DNA of 8,430 nucleotides from Bacteroidota bacterium (GTDB lineage: Bacteria; Bacteroidota; Bacteroidia; Bacteroidales; Marinifilaceae). The stretch spans positions 1-8,430 of the forward strand of contig JAEXFF010000253.1 in NCBI GenBank assembly GCA_023400335.1, written 5' to 3'. Positions 1 to 5,122 of this stretch are shown piece by piece (position 1 is the stretch's first letter; every line of letters begins with the position of its first letter). Below the pieces are notes generated by a model that was not told the origin of the DNA, searched no databases, and was given only the letters and a program-made list of their open reading frames with translations. A program made the position numbers and the translations under genes.

Positions 1-345
1 CGCCTGAACGGAGTGGAATTACACGTAGGCATTGCACATGGATTGGGAAATGCCCGTAAACTATTAAACGAAATCAAAGAAGGTAAATCTGAATTCCACG
101 CCATCGAAATTATGGCTTGCCCCGGCGGATGTATCGGCGGAGGCGGGCAGCCACTCCATCACGGGAATTCCGGTTTATTGAAAGCCCGTACCCATGCTCT
201 TTACGAAGAGGACAGGAATAAGCCCTTGCGGAAATCTCACGAAAACCCGTATATTTTGAAACTTTACGAAGAATACCTGGGCAAACCGATGAGTGAAAAA
301 GCACACCATTTGCTCCACACCCATTATTTCAATAAAAGTAATTAA
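1..345 (+). CDS. hydA: [FeFe]-hydrogenase catalytic subunit, C-terminal fragment (5' end outside window)
   Basis: This is the last 114 codons of an iron-only hydrogenase large subunit, which reduces protons to H2 (or oxidises H2) at the H-cluster. The frame is open from base 1, so the gene begins upstream; the GTG at 13 lies within the coding sequence and is not a start. The third H-cluster motif, MACPGGCIGGGGQP, is intact. Its two cysteines (codons 118-120 and 130-132) are, from family knowledge, ligands of the [4Fe-4S] and bridging part of the H-cluster. The tail 'YEEYLGKPMSEKAHHLLHTHY' type segment is the small-subunit (SSU) domain fused at the C-terminus, typical of monomeric-core and HydABC-type enzymes. 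A NuoE-like gene follows 64 bases later on the same strand, which points to an NAD(P)H-linked, probably bifurcating, cytoplasmic complex. The N-terminal ferredoxin-like domains are not visible, so the exact subgroup is an inference. Confidence 0.93.
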   Translation, partial: RLNGVELHVGIAHGLGNARKLLNEIKEGKSEFHAIEIMACPGGCIGGGGQPLHHGNSGLLKARTHALYEEDRNKPLRKSHENPYILKLYEEYLGKPMSEKAHHLLHTHYFNKSN

Positions 346-353
346 AAAGAAAT

Positions 354-389
354 GAGAGGATGAACCGTTTAAAACCGGAACTTCCTCTC
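354..389 (+). repeat. Inverted repeat in the hydA-nuoE gap
   Basis: GAGAGGA (354-360) and TCCTCTC (383-389) are perfect 7-base complementary arms around a 22-base loop, in the 64-base gap between the two hydrogenase genes. There is no U-run straight after the stem, so it does not look like a terminator. It could be an RNA processing or stability element that adjusts the ratio of the two subunits, or it could be chance. Confidence 0.35.
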
Positions 390-409
390 TGCCAAATACA
401 CTATACATT

Positions 410-886
410 ATGTCAGAAATCAAATTATCTGAAACAAAAGTCAACGAGCTGATAAGCTTATGTGAAACTTATGGAAATCAGCCCGGAGAATTGATCAATA
501 TACTTCATAAGGCTCAGGATACTTTTGGATACCTGCCGCGGGAAGTGCAGGAAATCATTGCCCGTCAGCTAGGTATTCCGGTTTCCAAAGTGTACGGAGT
601 TGTTACCTTTTATTCCTTTTTTACCATGACGCCCAAAGGCGAACATCCCGTTTCAGTTTGTATGGGTACGGCCTGCTACGTAAGAGGAGCCGAAAAAGTA
701 CTGGATGAATTCAAACGGGTCTTAGGCATCAATGTGGGCGAAACCACTCCGGACGGGAAATATTCCCTCTCCAGCCTGCGCTGCGTCGGGGCTTGCGGTT
801 TAGCCCCCGTAGTCCTCATCGGAGAAAAAGTATACGGCCGCATTGTTCCCGGTGATGTCGAAAAAATTTTAAAAGAATTAGATTAA
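410..886 (+). CDS. nuoE: NuoE/HydC-type thioredoxin-fold [2Fe-2S] subunit of NAD(P)H-linked hydrogenase
   Basis: A 158-residue protein of the NuoE (24 kDa complex I) family, close to the family's usual length. It carries one [2Fe-2S] cluster and passes electrons between the flavin/NADH subunit (NuoF/HydB type) and the hydrogenase. The four cluster cysteines are visible as C84-x4-C89 (CMGTAC) and C125-x3-C129 (CVGAC). The N-terminal helical bundle contains the typical YLPREVQEIIARQLG and VVTFYSFF segments (about 41-72), and the thioredoxin-like fold follows. The ATG at 410 gives the expected N-terminus. Because it sits 64 bases behind an [FeFe]-hydrogenase rather than in a nuo cluster, I infer it is the HydC/HndA-like partner of that enzyme and not part of respiratory complex I. 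A strong terminator lies directly after the stop, so it is the last gene of the operon. No NuoF-like gene is in the window; it is expected upstream. Confidence 0.94.
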   Translation: MSEIKLSETKVNELISLCETYGNQPGELINILHKAQDTFGYLPREVQEIIARQLGIPVSKVYGVVTFYSFFTMTPKGEHPVSVCMGTACYVRGAEKVLDEFKRVLGINVGETTPDGKYSLSSLRCVGACGLAPVVLIGEKVYGRIVPGDVEKILKELD

Positions 887-893
887 TCCGAAT

Positions 894-930
894 AAAGAGA
901 GTTGCCGTTTTCTGGCAACTCTCTTTTTCT
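894..930 (+). terminator. Rho-independent terminator of the hydrogenase operon
   Basis: AAAGAGAGTTGCC (894-906) pairs perfectly with GGCAACTCTCTTT (914-926), a 13-bp stem with a 7-base loop. The T-rich 3' side runs on to TTCT at 927-930. It begins 8 bases after the nuoE stop codon. The A-rich 5' side and T-rich 3' side are classic for an intrinsic terminator. Confidence 0.93.
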
Positions 931-1004
931 TAAACGGTTTTTAATTTTCGTTCCTATTTTTACTTTTTGAAAACTTCCGGAGCCGGATAACTCTTTAAAA
1001 CTAT

Positions 1005-1019
1005 TAACGTACTAACGTA
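1005..1019 (+). repeat. Short direct repeat TAACGTA x2
   Basis: TAACGTA occurs at 1005-1011 and again at 1013-1019 (8-base period), about 140 bases ahead of the SRAP gene. It could be a protein-binding site, but two 7-mers in AT-rich DNA can also be chance. Apart from the terminator, nothing else convincing was seen between 887 and 1160. The stretch at 966-995 (TTTG, then TAACTCTT 18 bases on) is only a poor promoter match. Confidence 0.25.
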
Positions 1020-1160
1020 TAAAATATCCCTAAAACCAGAATGTCAGGGAGGATATAAAAACGAATATACAAAAATCCGTAAGGACAGAAAGGGCAATGG
1101 AAGGTAACTTTTAAAATAAAAAGTTTATTCTCCCCCAGGCGATAACAAAATTTGACACTT

Positions 1161-1877
1161 ATGTGTTTTCACAATTCGATGACCAAAAAAGCCAAACAGC
1201 TGGCAAACCGTTATCAACGCAAACTCGGTTTTCCGGAAACTGAAGCAGAATGCGCAGAAAATCTATATCATGTCTCTGCCTTTACGAATCCCCTTTATCC
1301 CGTAATTACCGATTCCCGTGAAATCCAGCTTTATCATTGGGGACTTATCCCCTTTTGGACAAAAACAGCGGAAAATGCCGAATCCATTCGAACCAAAACG
1401 TACAACGCCCGGGCAGAAAGTATTTTCAACAAACCTTCCTTTCGCGATTCCATTACGACGAAACGCTGCTTAATCCCTTCTACCGGCTGGTTTGACTGGA
1501 GACATGAAAACGGGGAAAAAACGCCTTATTTCATTTATGTAAAAGAGGAAGAAATATTCTCTATGGCCGGAATTTATTCCGAATGGAAATGTCCGCAAAC
1601 GCAGCAAATTCTCTATACTTTTTCCATTATTACGACAGAAGCCAACGATTTAATGCGTTGTATCCACAATACAAATTTCCGCATGCCCGCTCTTCTAAGC
1701 AGGGAAGAAGAAGAAAATTGGCTCTTCCCGGAATTAAACCGGAATACAATTGAAGCGTTTTTGCAACCTTTTGACTCCAACCGGATGGAAGCCTATGTAA
1801 TTGATAATAACTTTCTTAAAAAATCTCCCCACGATCCGAATATCCTTCTCCCGCGAAAAACGTCCCCGGGCGGCTAA
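1161..1877 (+). CDS. SRAP-domain protein (YedK/HMCES family), abasic-site DNA-protein crosslinker
   Basis: A 238-residue SOS-response-associated peptidase (SRAP) family protein, usual length for the family. Known members trap abasic sites in single-stranded DNA by a thiazolidine bond to Cys2 and so shield them from strand breakage. I chose ATG 1161, giving M-C-F-H-N, because catalysis needs Cys2 exposed after Met removal. A longer TTG start at 1152 would bury it. Visible motifs are C2, the NAR segment with N82 (TYNARAES), the GWFDW segment (109-113) and the IHNT-x2-RMP segment with H169. The family's conserved Glu in the GF/Y-x-E-W motif (E105 in E. coli YedK) is Asp112 here (GAC at 1494-1496). 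WGLIPFW (60-66) is also typical. It stands alone, with no co-oriented neighbour closer than about 275 bases. No LexA-type box was recognised. The family assignment is firm, while activity with Asp112 is untested. Confidence 0.95.
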   Translation: MCFHNSMTKKAKQLANRYQRKLGFPETEAECAENLYHVSAFTNPLYPVITDSREIQLYHWGLIPFWTKTAENAESIRTKTYNARAESIFNKPSFRDSITTKRCLIPSTGWFDWRHENGEKTPYFIYVKEEEIFSMAGIYSEWKCPQTQQILYTFSIITTEANDLMRCIHNTNFRMPALLSREEEENWLFPELNRNTIEAFLQPFDSNRMEAYVIDNNFLKKSPHDPNILLPRKTSPGG

Positions 1878-1944
1878 ATGAAAATTATATTTTTCTCTTT
1901 ATTTTCTAATAAAATATAAATCTTAATAATGAAATAAAGTTTAT

Positions 1945-1976
1945 TTTTTATAATTTTGTTTTTATATTTATCTTTG
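1945..1976 (+). promoter_or_regulatory. Candidate Bacteroidetes-type promoter
   Basis: TATCTTTG at 1969-1976 fits the -7 consensus TAnnTTTG exactly. Twenty bases upstream, TTTT at 1945-1948 matches three of four bases of the -33 TTTG element. Transcription would begin near 1983, about 235 bases before the LruC gene, giving either a long leader or a separate short RNA. The region is so AT-rich that a chance match is possible. Confidence 0.4.
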
Positions 1977-2008
1977 TGAAAAAGATTTTTATTTATAAAC
2001 AAAAAACG

Positions 2009-2036
2009 GTTTTGCTGAAACTTGAAAATGCAAAAC
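2009..2036 (+). repeat. Inverted repeat GTTTTGC / GCAAAAC
   Basis: Perfect 7-base arms at 2009-2015 and 2030-2036 with a 14-base spacer. It lies just downstream of the candidate start site near 1983 and just upstream of a second hairpin, so it may be the first stem of a structured RNA. It could also be a dyad for a DNA-binding protein. Confidence 0.4.
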
Positions 2037-2050
2037 AGACCCTCAAAATA

Positions 2051-2081
2051 TCCATAAGATTTTTAGAATAAATCCTATGGA
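2051..2081 (+). repeat. Imperfect hairpin followed by a short T-run (possible weak terminator)
   Basis: TCCATAAGATTT (2051-2062) pairs with AAATCCTATGGA (2070-2081) at 11 of 12 positions, with a 7-base loop. CTTTT follows at 2082-2086. The stem is AT-rich and the T-run short, so termination would be weak. Together with the promoter-like element and the 2009-2036 stem it outlines a compact transcript of about 100 bases. Confidence 0.45.
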
Positions 2082-2128
2082 CTTTTAAGCATTGTATCGG
2101 CTTATAAAAATTTAAATTTCCTCCAAAT

Positions 2129-2150
2129 AATAGACAAATGAATAGACAAA
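2129..2150 (+). repeat. Tandem direct repeat AATAGACAAA x2 next to A10
   Basis: AATAGACAAA occurs at 2129-2138 and 2141-2150, a 12-base period, 67 bases before the LruC start codon. The second copy runs into ten A residues (2148-2157), and T7 follows at 2167-2173. A 12-base period close to one helical turn is compatible with a regulator binding one DNA face. Confidence 0.6.
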
Positions 2151-2217
2151 AAAAAAATCCGTATTATTTTTTTAACTTTTGACTTAATTTTGATATATAT
2201 ATAAATACAACTAGCTT

Positions 2218-4263
2218 ATGAAACAAATGCATATTTTAAAAAACATTGCTCATATAATTATAATTTTACTATTTGCTGGATTATATGGGTGTCAAAATCA
2301 CGATGTGTACGATCCGAACAGTACACAACTTCCTCCGGCTGATAATTATTTTGATTTTAATACGGATAATAAAGTCGCTTTGGATATTCAATACAACATC
2401 CCGGGTTATCAAGCCTTATTAGCCGTTTATACGGAAAATCCCATCGATGATAGAGATGGAATCCGGACGCTGAAAGAAGGAATAACTCCTGTTTTTAAAG
2501 CTTATACAGATCAGAATTGCAATTATTCAGGAGAGATCACTTTACCCACAGCAGTAAAAAAAGTATATCTCTGTTCCGGTTATCTGTTTGTTCCCGAATG
2601 TATAGAATTGGAAATAGCCAACGGACAAATCACTTATTCCAACAGTACGGCGGCAGCCCCGACAAGCCGCGTACAATATGACAGAAACAAAGACTTCGTA
2701 ACAACTGGTTTTCCTTTTACAATTAATGCCAGTTACAGTCTTTATTCATTATGTGAATGGGGAAATCACGGACGTTTGCCGTCGGATTATATAACAGAAA
2801 CGGTTAAAAATCTGGGAAATCATGAAACAATAGGTACCCTCTTTACCAGATTGCAAAGTAAATTAGGAGGCATTATAGACGGATTAAATAAGAAACAAAA
2901 TAATTCCAACCTCATCAGCACAGAGGATCTGACAAATGTCAGCATTTCAAAATTTGCCGCTGACGGCGAAGTCATCCAATCAGCCCGCATAGACTTTGTC
3001 TACCTGAACGAAAGAGCTGGATATAAAAGTACTTTAGGATACTATTATTACAATACAGCAGATTTTAAGGAAGGAAAAATCAAAATTGAAGATTTACCGA
3101 AATATATTATTTTACCCAATGTATCCCAAGGCTGGGACGACCCTTACGATAAATCGTATGGTAATTCTGCTTATTATAACGCCCCTTTGGAAAGAGGACA
3201 GAAAATCCGCCTGAAATATTTTGGAGAAAATTACGATAAACCGGCCAGTGACAATTTCCCGTCCGGCTATTCGATCGGATGGTTTATATTGCCGGATGCT
3301 TATAATACCAGCAACAATAAAATCAATACCCAGAAACCCTTCTATTATTCTAATCAAAGTGCTAACTCCGGAGGGAAAAGCCGTTGCATAACTGTATTCG
3401 ATAAAACTACCCAAAAAATGATTATCGGTTTTGAAGACGGAAATGATAATAGTTATGAAGATATTTTATTCTATGTAGAAGCCGACCCGGTCAAAGCAAT
3501 AGTCGATCCGGCAAAACCGGGAGTCCCTTCTATAGACGAAGGAGAGGAAGATATTAATATTCCCGATCAGACCAATATTGCAGAAGGCACCCTGGCTTTC
3601 GAAGATATATGGCCAGACGGCGGGGACTACGATATGAATGATGTGGTGGTAGAATATAAAATCGAAGTCTCTTTTAATACCAAAAACCAAATTACCAAAA
3701 TCGTTGATAAATTTATACCCGTTCATAACGGAGCGATTTATAAAAATGCCTTCGGTTATCAGATTCCCGAAGCTTTGGCCTCTAAGCAAACTACTTTCCT
3801 CAATGGGACGAAAGAAGAAGCCGGACAAAATCTGCCGACCTTTTTAGTATTTACCGATATAAAATCAGCCGTTGAAGCCGGAATCGGCTATTCGGTCACC
3901 CGGGAGTTTACGTCACCCTTGTCCTACGAAACAAATGACGCAGCCAGTATTATGAAAAATTATAACCCTTTTATTCTTCCCAATTATCAAGAAGAGAGCA
4001 GGAACAGAACAGAAGTTCACCTGCCTAAAAAAACGGCCACAGCATTTGCCAACCCGGAATTGTCCGGAACAAAGAATGACGCCTATTTTTTAGACAAAGA
4101 GGGAGCCTATCCTTTCGCTATACAGCTTCCCATCACCAATTTCCATGTGGTAACTGAAAGAGTTTCTATCGATAAGGAATATCCGAAGTTTAAAACCTGG
4201 GCAGATTCAAAAGGGAGCCAGGACACAGACTGGTATCTGCACTACGAAGGACCGAATCAGTAG
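2218..4263 (+). CDS. LruC-domain (DUF4842) surface/periplasmic lipoprotein with DUF4114-like domain
   Basis: A 681-residue predicted lipoprotein of unknown function. The N-terminus MKQMHILKNI plus a hydrophobic stretch ends in LYGC, so Cys25 should be lipidated after signal peptidase II cleavage. Residues about 350-423 (GWFILPDAY ... GFEDGNDNSYEDILFYVEADP) resemble DUF4114. Residues about 457-680 are the LruC/DUF4842 region, opening with FEDIWPDGGDYDMNDVVVEY and ending with the family-typical WADSKGSQDTDWY segment. Both domains carry an acidic D/N/E-rich loop before 'D-I/V-hydrophobic' that could bind calcium; this is inferred, not shown. The first 340 residues match nothing I recognise. There are two stop codons in tandem (TAG TAG) and then a strong terminator, so it is a single-gene unit. 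Relatives are common in Bacteroidetes, and the domain name comes from a Leptospira outer-membrane lipoprotein. No SusC/SusD or fimbrial gene adjoins it to suggest a role. Confidence 0.9.
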   Translation: MKQMHILKNIAHIIIILLFAGLYGCQNHDVYDPNSTQLPPADNYFDFNTDNKVALDIQYNIPGYQALLAVYTENPIDDRDGIRTLKEGITPVFKAYTDQNCNYSGEITLPTAVKKVYLCSGYLFVPECIELEIANGQITYSNSTAAAPTSRVQYDRNKDFVTTGFPFTINASYSLYSLCEWGNHGRLPSDYITETVKNLGNHETIGTLFTRLQSKLGGIIDGLNKKQNNSNLISTEDLTNVSISKFAADGEVIQSARIDFVYLNERAGYKSTLGYYYYNTADFKEGKIKIEDLPKYIILPNVSQGWDDPYDKSYGNSAYYNAPLERGQKIRLKYFGENYDKPASDNFPSGYSIGWFILPDAYNTSNNKINTQKPFYYSNQSANSGGKSRCITVFDKTTQKMIIGFEDGNDNSYEDILFYVEADPVKAIVDPAKPGVPSIDEGEEDINIPDQTNIAEGTLAFEDIWPDGGDYDMNDVVVEYKIEVSFNTKNQITKIVDKFIPVHNGAIYKNAFGYQIPEALASKQTTFLNGTKEEAGQNLPTFLVFTDIKSAVEAGIGYSVTREFTSPLSYETNDAASIMKNYNPFILPNYQEESRNRTEVHLPKKTATAFANPELSGTKNDAYFLDKEGAYPFAIQLPITNFHVVTERVSIDKEYPKFKTWADSKGSQDTDWYLHYEGPNQ

Positions 4264-4288
4264 TAGTTAGCTTTTTCCTTCCTTTTCT

Positions 4289-4330
4289 AAAATTACACAT
4301 TAGGGCACGTCCCTAATGTGTAATTTTTTA
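4289..4330 (+). terminator. Strong terminator after the LruC gene
   Basis: AAAATTACACATTAGGG (4289-4305) and CCCTAATGTGTAATTTT (4311-4327) form a perfect 17-bp stem with a 5-base loop (CACGT), ending in six T residues (4324-4329). It lies 25 bases after the lipoprotein stop. The A-run on its left side would also let it work for transcription from the opposite strand. Confidence 0.93.
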
Positions 4331-4442
4331 AGTTGGTGGCAAAATATACCTTATATTACCTTACGAAAAAATATTCCGTTTTTCTTTTGAATTAAATAAA
4401 TTTCCGAAAACATTTCTGGAATCTGTTTTAGATAAAAATGAA

Positions 4443-4715
4443 GTGAACCAAAACGGAAAGATATCTATTTTAATATTTGGAAAATTCGGAAAATTCGGAG
4501 ATTCTTTTATGGTAGAAAAAGACTACTTCCTCAAAGATATAGAATTTGCTAAAGACAGTAAGCTTCTCTATGAATATATTGTAGAAAATCAGAAAATAAA
4601 GCGAACTAAAATATGTTACCCAAATCTGAATGAACTCATCTACTACTCGGAAGACGATAGAACAAAAATTGTCAATGAAATAAAAGAATATATTCAGCAA
4701 TGGGGTAAAAATTGA
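4443..4715 (+). CDS. Small hypothetical protein, start uncertain; possible 5'-truncated gene remnant
   Basis: I do not recognise this protein. From the GTG at 4443 it is 90 residues; from the first in-frame ATG (4509, MVEKDYFLKD) it is 68. The frame is actually open back to a TAA at 4329-4331, inside the T-run of the preceding terminator. That adds 37 codons of protein-like sequence (KIYLILPYEK, FELNKFPKTFLESVLDK) without any ATG, GTG or TTG giving a good start. The ATG at 4438 is out of frame and closes after two codons. It is lysine- and tyrosine-rich, predicted soluble, with no signal peptide, membrane segment or cysteine pair, and is more AT-rich than its neighbours. A 9-base tandem repeat gives GKFGKFG. 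It may be a real small gene using a non-standard start, or the tail of a longer gene whose front was lost next to the hairpin. Confidence 0.4.
   Translation: MNQNGKISILIFGKFGKFGDSFMVEKDYFLKDIEFAKDSKLLYEYIVENQKIKRTKICYPNLNELIYYSEDDRTKIVNEIKEYIQQWGKN
4479..4499 (+). repeat. Tandem nonamer GGAAAATTC x2.3 inside the orphan ORF
   Basis: GGAAAATTC at 4479-4487 is repeated at 4488-4496 and followed by GGA. It is in frame and encodes G-K-F-G-K-F-G, so it looks like a recent slippage duplication that preserves the reading frame. Confidence 0.8.
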
Positions 4716-4780
4716 TTTAATACAAATTATTTTTTCAATTTAAATTATTAAAAAATAAATTTTATTGAATTAATAATGAA

Positions 4781-4806
4781 TATTATTCAAAACAAATTGA
4801 ATAATA
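4781..4806 (+). promoter_or_regulatory. Perfect palindrome, candidate operator of the DUF2089 operon
   Basis: TATTATTCAA (4781-4790) and TTGAATAATA (4797-4806) are perfect 10-base arms around AACAAA. The right arm overlaps the proposed -33 element of the promoter for the DUF2089 gene. A third related half-site, TTGAATTAATAAT (4765-4777, one extra T), lies just upstream in direct orientation to the right arm. The layout suits a dimeric repressor or autoregulator. No T-run follows, so it is not terminator-like. Confidence 0.55.
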
Positions 4807-4827
4807 GAAAACATCTTCTTATATTTG
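4796..4827 (+). promoter_or_regulatory. Bacteroidetes-type promoter for the DUF2089 operon
   Basis: TATATTTG at 4820-4827 is an exact -7 match (TAnnTTTG). ATTG at 4796-4799 matches three of four bases of the -33 element, with 20 bases between them, within the usual spacing. The start site would fall near 4833, leaving a leader of about 20 bases before the ATG at 4855. Confidence 0.6.
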
Positions 4828-4854
4828 TCGATAGAATAAATAAAACAACGATGA

Positions 4855-5112
4855 ATGCCTAAACTACCTGTAAAATGTCCCGGATGTAATGCATCTCTGA
4901 AAGTAAGTAAACTTCACTGTGCTCAATGTAACACAGAAGTATGCGGATCTTTTGAACTTCCGCCTTTAATCCGTTTATCTGAAAAAGAACAAAATTTTAT
5001 CATTGATTTTATCCGGGCAGGAGGAAGTTTGAAAGAGATGGCTAAAAGCATGAATCTGAGTTACCCTACAGTCCGCAATTTATTGGACGATCTGATTGAC
5101 AAACTAACTTAA
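4855..5112 (+). CDS. DUF2089 family zinc-ribbon/HTH protein, putative regulator
   Basis: An 85-residue protein with the two parts typical of DUF2089. The first is an N-terminal zinc ribbon with C8-x2-C11 (CPGC) and C22-x2-C25 (CAQC). The second is a C-terminal helix-turn-helix (about 56-82: GSLKEMAKSMNLSYPTVRNLLDDL) resembling sigma-factor region 4 and LuxR-type recognition helices. It is probably a DNA-binding regulator acting in the cytoplasm; its target is unknown. It starts at ATG 4855. An overlapping ATG at 4851 reads only M-N-A-stop and cannot be its start. A promoter lies just upstream, with a perfect palindrome over its -33 element, which suggests autoregulation (inference). The membrane-protein gene follows after 10 bases. 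In Bacteroidetes, DUF2089 proteins are commonly found next to small membrane proteins, so the two probably work together, perhaps as sensor and effector. Confidence 0.88.
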   Translation: MPKLPVKCPGCNASLKVSKLHCAQCNTEVCGSFELPPLIRLSEKEQNFIIDFIRAGGSLKEMAKSMNLSYPTVRNLLDDLIDKLT

Positions 5113-5122
5113 ATGATCTCTT

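Larger units (their letters stand above)
1878..2217. other. 340-bp AT-rich intergenic region
   Basis: This gap separates the SRAP gene from the LruC lipoprotein gene. It holds a candidate promoter (1945-1976), two inverted repeats (2009-2036 and 2051-2081), a 10-base direct repeat (2129-2150), an A10 tract (2148-2157) and a T7 tract (2167-2173). No conventional GC-rich terminator was seen after the SRAP stop; the TATTTT/AAAATA arms near 1900-1916 are all A/T and weak. No convincing protein gene is present. Confidence 0.7.

Noticed and set aside
1016..1060. Partial complementarity between TATCCCT and AGGGAGGATA upstream of the SRAP gene
   Set aside because: It needs a three-base bulge and has no supporting context.
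1976..2071. A 31-codon frame from GTG 1976 (basic start, V-K-K-I-F) ending at TAA 2071
   Set aside because: It is made largely of AAA and T-rich codons, has no recognisable domain or ATG, and its GTG lies inside the better-supported promoter element. Hairpins explain the region at least as well.
2178..2207. TTGACT-N17-TAAATA just before the LruC start, resembling a sigma-70 promoter
   Set aside because: Bacteroidetes do not use that consensus as their main one, there is no TAnnTTTG box, and the transcript would start about 5 bases before the ATG.
3112..3828. Two minus-strand open frames of 100 and 120 codons inside the LruC gene
   Set aside because: They are antisense to a gene with clear domains and have no recognisable motifs, so they are shadows.
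4851..4862. Four-codon reading frame ATG AAT GCC TAA overlapping the DUF2089 start
   Set aside because: It could in principle affect initiation, but an ATG four bases from another ATG in A-rich DNA is easily chance, with no supporting ribosome-binding site.
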